41,519 nt of DNA from an uncultured Clostridia bacterium (GCA_946042285.1 CAMGDK010000001.1:1-41519), one strand, 5' to 3'; shown: positions 23,736 through 33,754, counted from the stretch's first letter. The notes: a model not told the origin generated them from the letters alone. Program-made: numbers and translations.

Positions 23736-23764
23736 TTGACTTAACCTGTGTCATATATTATAAT
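23736..23764 (+). promoter_or_regulatory. sigma-A promoter of the pyr operon
   Basis: TTGACT (23736-23741), a 17-nt spacer and TATAAT (23759-23764). The start codon of pyrC is 28 nt beyond the -10, so the leader is about 20 nt and cannot hold a PyrR attenuator. Confidence 0.88.
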
Positions 23765-23792
23765 GTTTTAGATAGAGAAAGGAATGTGATTT

Positions 23793-25067
23793 ATGACTTT
23801 GCTGATTAAAAATGCACTTGCATATATTGACAACAATTTCAAATTGTCCGACATTCTAATAAAGGACGGACTAATCAATAGCCTTGGTATCGCCATTTCT
23901 TCTGATGGTGCCGATAGAGTAATTGACGCATTAGGTAAATATATTTTAATTCCGGGTTTCGTTGATGTTCATGTACATTTACGAGAGCCGGGATTTTCTT
24001 ATAAAGAGACAATTAAATCAGGCTCAATGGCAGGCGCAAAGGCGGGATACACTACGCTTTGCACAATGCCGAATCTTAACCCTGCACCCGATTGCCCTGA
24101 AAACTTAAAGGTGCAAACAGATTTAATTGAGCGGGATGCCGTAATCAATGTGTTGCCCTTTGCCGCAATCACAAAAGGCAGAAGGGGCGTGGGCGAGGTT
24201 GTCGATTTTTCAGCCCTTGCTGATAAGGCAGTCGGCTTTTCCGACGACGGAACAGGCGTGCAGACACAGGAGCTTATGAAGGAAGCTATGGAAAAATGTG
24301 CTGCGCTTAACAAGATTATTTCGGCACATTGCGAGGTGAATGAGCTCTTACACGGCGGCTATATCCACGACGGCGAGTATTGCAAGGCGCATAACCATAA
24401 GGGTATTTGCTCCGAGTCCGAGTGGGCGCAGATTGAAAGAGATTGCAACCTTGCAGAGCAAACAGGCTGCAAATATCATGTCTGCCATATTTCAACAAAG
24501 GAAAGCGTTGAGATAATCAGGCAGGCAAAGGCGAGAGGCGTGCAGGTTACCTGCGAAACAGGTCCGCACTACTTAACAATGTGCGATATGGATTTGCAGG
24601 AGGATGGCAGATTCAAGATGAATCCTCCGCTTCGCAGTAGGGAGGATATGCAGGCGCTTGTTGAGGGTGTTGTTGATGGTACCATTGATGTTATAGCGAC
24701 AGACCATGCACCGCACAGCGCACAGGAAAAGGCAAAGGGGCTTGCAGGCTCAATGATGGGTGTTGTTGGCTTGGAAACGGCTTTTGGAGTGCTTTATACA
24801 AGGCTTGTTAAAGCAGGCGTTATTTCACTTGAAAAGCTTATATATATGATGTCTGTTCGTCCAAGGGAAATATTCGGCTTGGACGGCGGCAGAATTGAAG
24901 AGGGGCAGATCGCTGACCTTGCACTCATCAACCTTGATAAGAAATGGATTGTTAATCCCGATGAGTTTGTGACGATGGGCAGAGCAACTCCGTTTAAGGA
25001 TTGGGAGCTTGAGGGTGAAAACTTAATGACTATTTGCAAAGGAGAGATTGTATATGAAGCCTTATAA
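23793..25067 (+). CDS. pyrC: dihydroorotase
   Basis: PyrC closes carbamoyl-aspartate to dihydroorotate, the third step of UMP synthesis. The 424-aa product is a type I dihydroorotase: zinc ligands in DVHVHLREPG (H60, H62), substrate Arg R64, HCEVNE, HVCHIST, and D304 in ATDHAPHS. Length is normal. GAAAGGA is upstream. It is the first gene of the pyr operon and overlaps carA by 14 nt. Confidence 0.96.
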   Translation: MTLLIKNALAYIDNNFKLSDILIKDGLINSLGIAISSDGADRVIDALGKYILIPGFVDVHVHLREPGFSYKETIKSGSMAGAKAGYTTLCTMPNLNPAPDCPENLKVQTDLIERDAVINVLPFAAITKGRRGVGEVVDFSALADKAVGFSDDGTGVQTQELMKEAMEKCAALNKIISAHCEVNELLHGGYIHDGEYCKAHNHKGICSESEWAQIERDCNLAEQTGCKYHVCHISTKESVEIIRQAKARGVQVTCETGPHYLTMCDMDLQEDGRFKMNPPLRSREDMQALVEGVVDGTIDVIATDHAPHSAQEKAKGLAGSMMGVVGLETAFGVLYTRLVKAGVISLEKLIYMMSVRPREIFGLDGGRIEEGQIADLALINLDKKWIVNPDEFVTMGRATPFKDWELEGENLMTICKGEIVYEAL

Positions 25068-26142
25068 TAAAAAAATCGTTCTTGAAAACGGAAAAGAATT
25101 TTACGGCTATGGCTTCGGAGCAGACAAGGAAGCCGTAAATGAGCTTGTATTTAACACATCAATGGTCGGCTATCAGGAGATTGTTTCCGACCCGAGCTAT
25201 ACAGACCAAATGGTTTGCATGACATATCCGCTTATCGGCAATTACGGTGTAACAGATGAGGACTACGAAACAAAGATTCCCACAATTGGCGGAATTATCG
25301 TAAGAGAGTATAACGATCTCCCATCAAACTTTAGATATACGAAAACACTTTCAGAGGTGCTTGACGAGTACAACATTCCCGGCATCAGCGGTGTCGATAC
25401 AAGAATGATTACAAGAATAATCAGGAGTGAGGGCTCACAGAAAATTATTATCTGTGACGCAGATGTTCCTTACGAGGAGGCTCTCAAAAGAGTTAGGAAA
25501 TACAATATCCCAACCGATATGGTGTCAAGAGTCAGCTGTAAAAAGCGTTGGTACTCAAGAACACCGAACCACAAGTATGATATTGTTGCGGTTGACTGCG
25601 GAATTAAGCTTAATATCATTAGAAAGCTTAATGAAAAGGGCTGTAATGTTACAGTTGTGCCTTATGATATTACTGCAGACGAAATTCGCAAGATGCAGCC
25701 GGACGGTCTGTTTCTTTCAAACGGACCGGGTAATCCCGAGGATGTGCAGACAGTTATTACGCTTGTTAAGGAGCTTAAGGGAGAGCTTCCGATTTTCGGT
25801 ATCTGTCTCGGTCATCAAATGATTTCTCTTGCGCTCGGTGCAAGGACATTTAAGATGAAATTCGGTCACAGAGGCGGTAATCATCCTGTTATGAACCTTG
25901 AAACAGGCAAGATTGAAATTACATCTCAAAACCACTCTTACGCAGTTGATATAAGCTCGCTTGACGGTACAGAGCTTGAGCTTACTCACAAAAATCTTCT
26001 CGACGATACAGCAGAGGGTGTTAAGTCAAAGGATAATAAAATCTTCTCCGTGCAGTACCATCCGGAGAGCGCTCCGGGTCCGCAGGACAGTGCTTATCTC
26101 TTTGATTCATTTATTGATTTGATGGAAAAGGAGGCTGAGTAA
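25054..26142 (+). CDS. carA: carbamoyl-phosphate synthase small subunit
   Basis: CarA is the glutaminase that feeds ammonia to CarB. The 362-aa product has an N-terminal CPSase domain (TSMVGYQEIVSDPSY) and a class I amidotransferase domain with nucleophile C251 in GICLGHQM and the HPE dyad at H336/E338. ATG 25054 follows AAAGGAGAG by about 8 nt; the TTG at 25048 is inside that spacing and is rejected. Its place among pyr genes suggests a pyrimidine rather than arginine role (symbol could also be pyrAA). Confidence 0.95.
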   Translation: MKPYNKKIVLENGKEFYGYGFGADKEAVNELVFNTSMVGYQEIVSDPSYTDQMVCMTYPLIGNYGVTDEDYETKIPTIGGIIVREYNDLPSNFRYTKTLSEVLDEYNIPGISGVDTRMITRIIRSEGSQKIIICDADVPYEEALKRVRKYNIPTDMVSRVSCKKRWYSRTPNHKYDIVAVDCGIKLNIIRKLNEKGCNVTVVPYDITADEIRKMQPDGLFLSNGPGNPEDVQTVITLVKELKGELPIFGICLGHQMISLALGARTFKMKFGHRGGNHPVMNLETGKIEITSQNHSYAVDISSLDGTELELTHKNLLDDTAEGVKSKDNKIFSVQYHPESAPGPQDSAYLFDSFIDLMEKEAE

Positions 26143-26143
26143 T

Positions 26144-29100
26144 ATGCCAAAAAGAACTGATATACATAAGATTTTAGTTATTGGCTCAGGTCCTATTGTA
26201 ATCGGACAGGCTGCCGAGTTTGACTACTCCGGCACACAGGCTTGCCTCGCTCTTAAGGAGGAGGGTTACGAGGTTGTTCTTATCAACTCAAACCCTGCAA
26301 CAATAATGACTGATACCGATATTGCAGATAAGGTATATATGGAGCCTCTTAATCTTGAATATGTTGCCCGTATTATCCGTCACGAAAGACCTGACGCTAT
26401 TCTTCCGTCACTCGGCGGTCAAACAGGTCTTAACCTTGCAGTTCAGCTTGCAAAAAAAGGTGTTCTCAAGGAATGTGATGTTGAAATACTCGGTACAAGC
26501 TTTGAGGCGATTGAAAGAGCAGAGGACAGAGAGCTTTTCAAGGAGCTTTGCGAAAGCCTTGGCGAGCCTGTTCTTCCGTCGGAAATTGCAGAAAGCCTTG
26601 AGGAAGGACTTGAGGCTGCCCGCAGAATCGGCTTCCCGGTTGTATTAAGACCTGCATTTACACTTGGCGGTACAGGCGGTGGCTTTGCCGACGACGAGGA
26701 AGAGTTTATTCTTATGATGAAAAATGCTCTTGCACTTTCACCTGTTCATCAGGTGCTTGTTGAAAAGAGCATTAAGGGATATAAGGAAATTGAGTATGAG
26801 GTAATGCGCGACGCCAACGACACCGCGATTACTATCTGTAACATGGAAAACATTGATCCTGTCGGTGTACATACAGGCGACTCGGTCGTTGTTGCTCCGT
26901 CACAGACTCTTACAAATAAAGAGTATCACATGCTTCGTGATTCTGCGCTTAAGATTATCCGTGAGCTTAAAATTGAGGGTGGATGTAATGTTCAGTTTGC
27001 ACTTGATCCTCACTCGTTTGACTACTATCTCATTGAGGTTAACCCAAGAGTATCTCGTTCATCGGCGCTTGCGTCTAAGGCTTCGGGCTATCCAATCGCA
27101 AGAGTGTCGGCAAAGATTTCGGTAGGCATGCACCTTGACGAAATCCCTATCGCAAACACTCCTGCTTCATTCGAGCCTACACTCGACTATGTTGTTACTA
27201 AGATTGCTCGTTTCCCGTTTGATAAGTTTGCAGACGCTAACAATACACTTAATACGCAGATGAAGGCAACCGGTGAGGTTATGGCTATCGGCAGAACGAT
27301 GGAGGAGAGCTTGCTCAAGGCTGTTCGTTCGCTTGAAATCGGTGTTTGCCACCTCTACATGAAGAAGTTTGATACCTTCACAGAGGAGGAGCTTTTAAGC
27401 TACATTAAGACAGGCACCGACGATAGATTATTTGCCATTGCGCAGCTTATCAGGCTCAATGTAGATTTAAACAGAATTTACAACGCAACTAAGATTGATA
27501 TGTTCTTCCTTGAGAAGTTTAGAAACATTGTTGATTTTGAAACACCTCTTGTTGAAAATGCAGGCGATATTCAAACACTTAAGGACGCAAAGAAAATGGG
27601 CGTTTCCGACAAGTTTATCGGCATGGTTTGGAGCATGAGCGAGTCTGATGTATTCAAGCTTCGTAAGGAGAACAACATTTTCCCTGTTTACAAAATGATA
27701 GATACCTGTGCATCGGAGTTTGACTCCTATGTTCCGTATTTCTACTCAACATACGAGGAGGAAAATGAGTCGGTAGTATCCGAAAAGAAAAAGATTATCG
27801 TTTTAGGCTCAGGTCCTATCCGTATCGGTCAGGGTGTTGAGTTCGACTACTCAACAGTTCACGCAATCTGGTCAATCAGAGATGCAGGCTATGAGGCTAT
27901 TATCATAAACAACAATCCCGAAACAGTTTCAACAGACTATACTACCTCCGATAAGCTTTACTTTGAGCCGCTTACAGTCGAGGATGTAATGAATGTTGTT
28001 ACTCTTGAAAATCCGCTTGGTATCGTTGTATCGCTCGGCGGTCAAACTGCAATTAACCTTGCTCCGCCGCTTGATGCACTCGGTGTTCCTATAATCGGTA
28101 CAGATGTTAAGGCTATTGACAGAGCCGAAAACAGAGACAGCTTTGAAAAGGTTATGGAGGAGCTTGGTATTCCTCAGCCTAAGGGACTTGCGGTTACAAA
28201 CATTGAAGAGGGTGTAAGAGTTGCCGCTCAAATCGGCTATCCCGTGCTCGTTCGTCCGTCATTTGTTCTCGGTGGCAGAGCAATGCAGATTGTTGCAAGC
28301 GAGGAGTCACTTCGACACTATCTGCAGACTGCCGTAGAAATCAACACCGAGCAGCCTGTACTTGTTGATAAGTATATCATGGGCAGAGAGCTTGAGGTTG
28401 ATGCAATTTGTGACGGCGAGGATGTGTTTATTCCGGGCATCATGGAGCATGTTGAGAAGACGGGCGTTCACTCCGGTGACTCAATTTCGGTTTATCCGGC
28501 ATTCACCGCCTCCGAAAATGTTAAGCAAAAGATTATCGACTATACTGTTAAGCTCGGTAAGGCAATCGGAATTGTAGGTCTTTACAATATTCAGTTTATT
28601 GCAGACGACAACGACGATGTCTATGTTATCGAGGTTAATCCAAGGTCATCAAGAACAGTTCCTTTCTTATCAAAGGCAACATCTGTTCCAATGGCTCATA
28701 TTGCAACACAGGTTATTCTCGGTCATTCACTTAAGGAGCAGGGAATAACGGAGGTTTATCCAAAGGAGAAGGGACGCTGGTATGTTAAAGCACCTGCATT
28801 CTCATTCTCAAAGCTCAAGGGCATGGACACATATCTTTCGCCTGAAATGAAGTCAACCGGTGAGGCAATCGGCTATGATAAGTCGCTTACAAGAGCACTT
28901 TATAAGGCTATTCAGGCTTCAGGTCTTAATGTGGCAAACTACGGTACGGTTCTTGTTACAATTGCCGATCAGGACAAGCCTGCAGCTCTTCCGCTTATCA
29001 AAAGATTTTACGACCTCGGCTTTAATATTGAAGCAACAGAGGGTACTGCAAAATATCTTAAGACTCACGGTATTAGAACAAGAGTAAGGCAAAAGCTTAC

Positions 29101-29329
29101 AGAAAACGATAGTGATGAAATCCTTATGGCGCTTCGTCAGGGACATATCGTATATGTAATTAACACCATAGATATTAACGCCGGTGACTCTCATTCCGAC
29201 GGCTCGGAAATCAGACGCGCTGCGGTTGAAAACAATGTTTCAATGTTTACATCGCTCGATACAGTAAAGGTTCTTCTTGATGTACTTGAGGAGATTACAC
29301 TCGGCGTATCAACCATTGATGAAGAATAA
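26144..29329 (+). CDS. carB: carbamoyl-phosphate synthase large subunit
   Basis: CarB makes carbamoyl phosphate from bicarbonate, ammonia and two ATP. The 1061-aa product shows the duplicated ATP-grasp halves: GSGPIVIGQAAEFDYSG near the start and GSGPIRIGQGVEFDYST near residue 560, each followed by its ATP-grasp domain, then the C-terminal MGS-like regulatory domain (VTIADQDK onward). Full length. It begins 1 nt after carA and its stop overlaps the pyrK start by 1 nt (TAATG). Confidence 0.97.
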   Translation: MPKRTDIHKILVIGSGPIVIGQAAEFDYSGTQACLALKEEGYEVVLINSNPATIMTDTDIADKVYMEPLNLEYVARIIRHERPDAILPSLGGQTGLNLAVQLAKKGVLKECDVEILGTSFEAIERAEDRELFKELCESLGEPVLPSEIAESLEEGLEAARRIGFPVVLRPAFTLGGTGGGFADDEEEFILMMKNALALSPVHQVLVEKSIKGYKEIEYEVMRDANDTAITICNMENIDPVGVHTGDSVVVAPSQTLTNKEYHMLRDSALKIIRELKIEGGCNVQFALDPHSFDYYLIEVNPRVSRSSALASKASGYPIARVSAKISVGMHLDEIPIANTPASFEPTLDYVVTKIARFPFDKFADANNTLNTQMKATGEVMAIGRTMEESLLKAVRSLEIGVCHLYMKKFDTFTEEELLSYIKTGTDDRLFAIAQLIRLNVDLNRIYNATKIDMFFLEKFRNIVDFETPLVENAGDIQTLKDAKKMGVSDKFIGMVWSMSESDVFKLRKENNIFPVYKMIDTCASEFDSYVPYFYSTYEEENESVVSEKKKIIVLGSGPIRIGQGVEFDYSTVHAIWSIRDAGYEAIIINNNPETVSTDYTTSDKLYFEPLTVEDVMNVVTLENPLGIVVSLGGQTAINLAPPLDALGVPIIGTDVKAIDRAENRDSFEKVMEELGIPQPKGLAVTNIEEGVRVAAQIGYPVLVRPSFVLGGRAMQIVASEESLRHYLQTAVEINTEQPVLVDKYIMGRELEVDAICDGEDVFIPGIMEHVEKTGVHSGDSISVYPAFTASENVKQKIIDYTVKLGKAIGIVGLYNIQFIADDNDDVYVIEVNPRSSRTVPFLSKATSVPMAHIATQVILGHSLKEQGITEVYPKEKGRWYVKAPAFSFSKLKGMDTYLSPEMKSTGEAIGYDKSLTRALYKAIQASGLNVANYGTVLVTIADQDKPAALPLIKRFYDLGFNIEATEGTAKYLKTHGIRTRVRQKLTENDSDEILMALRQGHIVYVINTIDINAGDSHSDGSEIRRAAVENNVSMFTSLDTVKVLLDVLEEITLGVSTIDEE

Positions 29330-30072
29330 TGGCAGGTTTAAATATGTACAAACAAGGTATTTATAAGGTTTTATCAAATCAAAAAATTGCCAAGGATGTT
29401 TTCAAAATGATTCTTGAGGGTGACACACAGTATATAACCGCTCCCGGTCAGTTTGTCAACATCATGCTTGAGGGCAGGTTTCTTCGCAGACCTATTTCAA
29501 TTTGCGACTGTGACGAAGGCACAATCACAATTATCTACAAGGTTGTAGGCGAGGGAACAGCGCAAATGTCAAAAATGCCTGTCGGCACAATGCTTGATGT
29601 GCTCACAGGTCTCGGCAACGGCTACGATATTTCAAAATCAACAAAGCCGCTTCTCATCGGCGGAGGAGTCGGTGTGCCTCCTATGTATATGCTCGCAAAA
29701 AGGCTTATCGAGGCAGGTCAAAAGCCCGTTGTAGTTCTTGGCTTTAACACAAGTGAGGAAATCTTCTATGAGGATGAGTTCAAGGCTCTCGGCGCAGATG
29801 TAAGGGTTACAACCGTTGACGGCTCTTACGGTGTTAAGGGATTTGTTACAGATGCATTTCCGGATGATTATGATTATTTTTACACATGCGGTCCAATGCC
29901 TATGTTTAAGGCGGTAAATGCAAAAACCACAACCTCCGGTCAGTTCTCATTTGAAGAGAGAATGGGATGCGGCTTCGGTGCCTGCATGGGATGCAGCTGT
30001 AAGACAAAGTATGGTAATAAGAGGATTTGTAAGGATGGTCCTGTTCTTGTGAAGGAGGAAATTATATGGTAG
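29329..30072 (+). CDS. pyrK: dihydroorotate dehydrogenase B electron-transfer subunit
   Basis: PyrK passes electrons from PyrD to NAD+ through FAD and a [2Fe-2S] cluster. The 247-aa product has the FAD motif RRPISI, an NAD-binding GGGVGVPP, and cluster cysteines C214, C219, C222 and C234 (an extra C224 is present). Its presence shows that the PyrD here is the class 1B, NAD-dependent type. It overlaps carB by 1 nt and pyrD by 7 nt. Confidence 0.95.
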   Translation: MAGLNMYKQGIYKVLSNQKIAKDVFKMILEGDTQYITAPGQFVNIMLEGRFLRRPISICDCDEGTITIIYKVVGEGTAQMSKMPVGTMLDVLTGLGNGYDISKSTKPLLIGGGVGVPPMYMLAKRLIEAGQKPVVVLGFNTSEEIFYEDEFKALGADVRVTTVDGSYGVKGFVTDAFPDDYDYFYTCGPMPMFKAVNAKTTTSGQFSFEERMGCGFGACMGCSCKTKYGNKRICKDGPVLVKEEIIW

Positions 30073-30977
30073 ATTTATCAGTAAACCTTGCAGGAATGGA
30101 AATGGATAATCCTGTTGTCCCTGCCTCGGGTACATTCGGCTTCGGCAAGGAGTTTAAGGATTTTTACGATATCAATATTCTTGGCTCATTCTCATTCAAG
30201 GGTACAACCAGAGAGGCGAGATTCGGCAATCCGACACCTCGAATCGCGGAATGTACGGCAGGCATGATTAACGCAGTCGGTCTTCAAAATCCGGGCGTTG
30301 AAAGCGTAATTAAGCATGAGCTTCCCGAGATGAAGGAGTATTTTCATAAAAAGGTTATCGCCAATGTTTCCGGCTTTAGCGTTGAGGATTACGCTTATAC
30401 TTGTGAACTTCTTGACAAGGAGGAGCAGGTCGGTATTTTAGAGGTAAACGTTTCATGCCCGAATGTTCACGGCGGCGGAATGAGCTTCGGTACATCGCCC
30501 GAAAGCGCGGCAGAGGTTACGAAAGCAGTAAAGGCAGTGACAACAAAGCCTGTATTCATCAAGCTTTCGCCTAATGTAACAGATATTGTGTCAATAGCAA
30601 AGTCTTGTGAGGAAGCAGGCGCAGACGGAATTTGCCTTATTAACACAATGCTCGGTATGAGAATAGATATTAAGCGCAGAATACCTGTAATTGCAAATAA
30701 AATGGGTGGCTTCAGCGGTGACGCTGTTTTCCCTGTTGCAGTAAGAATGGTGTATCAGGTTTCAAAGGCATGTAATATTCCCGTTATGGGCTGCGGCGGC
30801 GTTTCATCTGCCGACAATGTTATTGAAATGATGATGGCAGGTGCAACCGCTGTTCAGGTAGGTGCGGCTAACCTTATTAACCCTTATGCCTGTAAGGAAA
30901 TAATCGAGGAGCTTCCGCTTGCATGCGAGCGCCTCGGTATAGATAAATTAAGTGATATTATAGGAGTGATTGACTAA
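30066..30977 (+). CDS. pyrD: dihydroorotate dehydrogenase (class 1B catalytic subunit)
   Basis: PyrD oxidises dihydroorotate to orotate on FMN. The 303-aa TIM barrel has NPVVPASGTFGFG at the start, FKGTT with the FMN lysine, NPGV, and the catalytic Cys in NVSCPN, which marks class 1. It pairs with PyrK, whose gene it overlaps by 7 nt. GGAGG of the ribosome binding site lies inside pyrK. Confidence 0.96.
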   Translation: MVDLSVNLAGMEMDNPVVPASGTFGFGKEFKDFYDINILGSFSFKGTTREARFGNPTPRIAECTAGMINAVGLQNPGVESVIKHELPEMKEYFHKKVIANVSGFSVEDYAYTCELLDKEEQVGILEVNVSCPNVHGGGMSFGTSPESAAEVTKAVKAVTTKPVFIKLSPNVTDIVSIAKSCEEAGADGICLINTMLGMRIDIKRRIPVIANKMGGFSGDAVFPVAVRMVYQVSKACNIPVMGCGGVSSADNVIEMMMAGATAVQVGAANLINPYACKEIIEELPLACERLGIDKLSDIIGVID

Positions 30978-31675
30978 TGGGTAAGGACGTTATTATTGCC
31001 TGCGACTTTTCATCGGCACAGGCAACATTTGATTTCCTTGATAGGTTCAAGGAGGAGAAGCCTTTTGTAAAAATCGGCATGGAGCTTTATTACGCAGAGG
31101 GCCCGTCAATAGTAAAGGAAATTAAGAAGAGAGGTCACAAGATTTTCCTTGACCTTAAGCTTCACGATATTCCAAACACAGTTAAAAAGTCAATGTCTGT
31201 GCTTTCCGGACTTGATGTTGACATGACAAATCTTCATGCGGCAGGCACAATCGACATGATGAAGGCTGCCCTTGAGGGACTCACAAGAGAGGACGGCACA
31301 AGACCTATCCTTATCGCTGTAACACAGCTTACATCAACAAGTGAGGAAAGAATGCAAAACGAGCTTCTCATCAACGCTTCTATAAACGATACTATTGTTA
31401 AGTATGCTGGCAATGCAAAGCAGGCAGGTCTTGACGGTGTTGTTTGCTCACCGCTTGAGGCAGGAATGGTTAAGGATAATTGCGGCAGGGAGTTCATCAC
31501 GGTTACTCCCGGTGTGCGCTTTGCCGACGGTGATGTAGGTGATCAGGTTAGAGTTACAACTCCTGCAAGGGCAAAGGAAATCGGCTCTGACTATATCGTT
31601 GTCGGCAGACCGATTACTGCTGCCGAGGATCCTGTTGCGGCATACAGAAGATGCGTCAGCGAATTTGTAGGTTAA
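30977..31675 (+). CDS. pyrF: orotidine-5'-phosphate decarboxylase
   Basis: PyrF decarboxylates OMP to UMP, the last step. The 232-aa product has the catalytic DLKLHDIPNT motif (Asp-Lys-Asp), VTPGVRF and the phosphate-binding VVGRPIT. It overlaps pyrD by 1 nt and is followed by pyrE after 12 nt. Confidence 0.96.
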   Translation: MGKDVIIACDFSSAQATFDFLDRFKEEKPFVKIGMELYYAEGPSIVKEIKKRGHKIFLDLKLHDIPNTVKKSMSVLSGLDVDMTNLHAAGTIDMMKAALEGLTREDGTRPILIAVTQLTSTSEERMQNELLINASINDTIVKYAGNAKQAGLDGVVCSPLEAGMVKDNCGREFITVTPGVRFADGDVGDQVRVTTPARAKEIGSDYIVVGRPITAAEDPVAAYRRCVSEFVG

Positions 31676-31687
31676 TGGGAGGATAAT

Positions 31688-32344
31688 ATGGAAGGCTATA
31701 AGAGAGAATTTATAAAGTTTTTAGAGGATGCCGGTGTACTTAAGTTCGGTGATTTCACTGCAAAGAGCGGCAGGAAAATTCCTTATTTCATCAACGCAGG
31801 CGACATTAAGACAGGCATGCAGATTCAAAAGCTCGGTGAGTTTTACGCAAAGGCTTATGCCGAAAAGCTCGGCAACAGGAAAACCGTTCTTTTCGGCCCT
31901 GCATACAAGGGTATTCCGATTTCTGTTTCCGTTGCATCTGCACTTGCAACAAACGGACTTGATGTTCCGTTCTTCTTCAACAGAAAGGAAGAAAAGGATC
32001 ACGGCGAGGGCGGTGTATTTGTCGGCTACACTCCAAAGGCAGGCGAGGAAATCGTTATCGTAGAGGATGTTATCACAGCAGGCACTGCTATAAGAGAAAG
32101 CATGGCTATCCTCTCAAAGCTTGAGGGTACAAAGGTTTCGGCAGTGTTCGTTATGGTTGACCGTAAGGAAAAGGGTAAGACAGAGAAATCGGCTATGGCT
32201 GAGGTTGGCGAGGAGTACGGCTTCCCTGTATATTCCGTTGTTGATGTCTATGATATTATTGAGTATCTTGAAGAGGACGAAGGAAACAGAGAAAATGTTG
32301 AGCGCATAAAGAAGTATCTTGAAGTTAACGGCGCAAAGGACTGA
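31688..32344 (+). CDS. pyrE: orotate phosphoribosyltransferase
   Basis: PyrE joins orotate and PRPP to OMP. The 218-aa product has a PRPP loop IVIVEDVITAGTA and the family FGPAYKGIP and FNRKEEKDHG segments that provide the flexible catalytic loop. GGGAGG lies 6 nt before the ATG. pyrB follows after 16 nt. Confidence 0.95.
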   Translation: MEGYKREFIKFLEDAGVLKFGDFTAKSGRKIPYFINAGDIKTGMQIQKLGEFYAKAYAEKLGNRKTVLFGPAYKGIPISVSVASALATNGLDVPFFFNRKEEKDHGEGGVFVGYTPKAGEEIVIVEDVITAGTAIRESMAILSKLEGTKVSAVFVMVDRKEKGKTEKSAMAEVGEEYGFPVYSVVDVYDIIEYLEEDEGNRENVERIKKYLEVNGAKD

Positions 32345-32360
32345 AAGCGAGGCTTTTAAT

Positions 32361-33284
32361 ATGAGACATTTGCTTGACACAACCGATTTATCGTTACAGG
32401 AAATTGACGATATGATTGCAACTGCAATCGACATCATTGATAATAAAGAAAAATATGCTCATATCTGTGACGGCAAAAAGCTTGCAACACTTTTCTTTGA
32501 GCCGTCAACAAGGACAAGGCTTTCGTTTGAGGCTGCCATGATGGAGCTTGGAGGCAATGTGCTCGGATTTTCCGAGGCAGCTTCTTCATCTGCCTCAAAG
32601 GGTGAAAGCGTTGAGGATACTGCAAGAATGGTATCGTGCTATGCAGATATTATTGCAATGCGCCATCCGCTTGAGGGTGCGCCGAGAGTGGCAAGCTTTA
32701 AGAGCGGCGTACCGATTATAAATGCAGGCGACGGCGGTCATTCGCATCCTACACAGACTCTTACCGATTTGCTCACGATTTACAGAGAAAAGGGCACATT
32801 CGACGGCTTAACAATCGGTCTTTGCGGTGACCTTAAGTTTGGCAGGACTGTTCATTCGCTCATCAAGGCAATGTGCAGATATAACGATGTTAAGTTTGTG
32901 CTTATTTCACCAAAGGAGCTTGGAGTTCCCGATTATATCAAAAGTGATATTCTCGACAAAAGCGGTTGCTCCTATAAAGAGGTTGAGACTATGGATGAGG
33001 TTATGGCAGAGCTTGACATTCTCTACATGACTCGTATTCAGCGTGAGCGCTTCTTCTCTGAGGACGAATATCTTAAGCACAAGGATGCATTTATTCTCGA
33101 CCTCGACAAGCTTAAGAATGCCAAAGCAGACCTTGCAATCATGCATCCGCTTCCGAGGGTTAACGAAATCTCGCCGGAGGTTGACGACGATCCGAGAGCA
33201 AAATATTTTGTTCAGGCACTCAACGGCAAGTATATAAGAATGGCGCTGATTAAAACTCTTCTCGAATGGGGAGGTGCACTTTAA
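32361..33284 (+). CDS. pyrB: aspartate carbamoyltransferase catalytic subunit
   Basis: PyrB condenses carbamoyl phosphate with aspartate. From ATG 32361 it is 307 aa, the normal length, with the carbamoyl-phosphate loop FEPSTRTRLSF, GDGGHSHPTQ and MHPLPRVNE. The frame is open back to 32319 inside pyrE, but the homologous N-terminus (MRHLLDTTDLS) and a nearby GCGAGG fix the start. The stop overlaps pyrI by 1 nt. Confidence 0.96.
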   Translation: MRHLLDTTDLSLQEIDDMIATAIDIIDNKEKYAHICDGKKLATLFFEPSTRTRLSFEAAMMELGGNVLGFSEAASSSASKGESVEDTARMVSCYADIIAMRHPLEGAPRVASFKSGVPIINAGDGGHSHPTQTLTDLLTIYREKGTFDGLTIGLCGDLKFGRTVHSLIKAMCRYNDVKFVLISPKELGVPDYIKSDILDKSGCSYKEVETMDEVMAELDILYMTRIQRERFFSEDEYLKHKDAFILDLDKLKNAKADLAIMHPLPRVNEISPEVDDDPRAKYFVQALNGKYIRMALIKTLLEWGGAL

Positions 33285-33694
33285 TGCAGATAGATAAAAT
33301 CGAAAACGGTATTGTTTTTGACCACATAACAGCAGGCAAGGGCATGGAGGTATATAATACACTTCATCTTGACAGATTAAGCTGTCAGGTTGCCATTATC
33401 CAAAATGCCAAGTCGGAAAAAATGGGCGCAAAGGACATTATAAAAATCAATGACTTGATTGATATTAACCTTGATGTCCTATGCTATATTGACAAAAACA
33501 TTACAGTCAGCATTATTAAAGACGGCAAATCGGCAGAAAAGAAAACACTTTCACTTCCTGCCGAGCTTAAAAACGTTATTAAATGCTCAAATCCCCGTTG
33601 TATAAGCAACAACGAAGACATAGACCACATATTCACCCTTGTTGATGACGAGGGTACATACAGATGCCTTTACTGCGAAACAAAGGCTAAATAA
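33284..33694 (+). CDS. pyrI: aspartate carbamoyltransferase regulatory subunit
   Basis: PyrI binds nucleotides and, with PyrB, forms the allosteric holoenzyme. The 136-aa product has an N-terminal allosteric domain and a C-terminal zinc domain with four cysteines C101, C106, C128 and C131 (CSNPRC and CLYC). It is slightly shorter than the 153-aa E. coli chain. GGGGAGGTG lies inside the pyrB end and the start overlaps its stop (TAATG), so the subunits are coupled. Last gene of the operon. Confidence 0.94.
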   Translation: MQIDKIENGIVFDHITAGKGMEVYNTLHLDRLSCQVAIIQNAKSEKMGAKDIIKINDLIDINLDVLCYIDKNITVSIIKDGKSAEKKTLSLPAELKNVIKCSNPRCISNNEDIDHIFTLVDDEGTYRCLYCETKAK

Positions 33695-33710
33695 TAAGAT
33701 TTATTCATAG

Positions 33711-33740
33711 GGGCGAACATTGTTCGCCCGCTTTATTTTT
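33711..33740 (+). terminator. intrinsic terminator after pyrI
   Basis: GGGCGAAC/GTTCGCCC (33711-33718 with 33722-33729) with a 3-nt loop, followed by the T-rich stretch to 33740. Confidence 0.75.
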
Positions 33741-33754
33741 CAGCGACTTAAAAA

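Noticed and set aside
23765..23792. A PyrR attenuator before pyrC
   Set aside because: There are only 28 nt between the -10 box and the start codon, with no hairpin.
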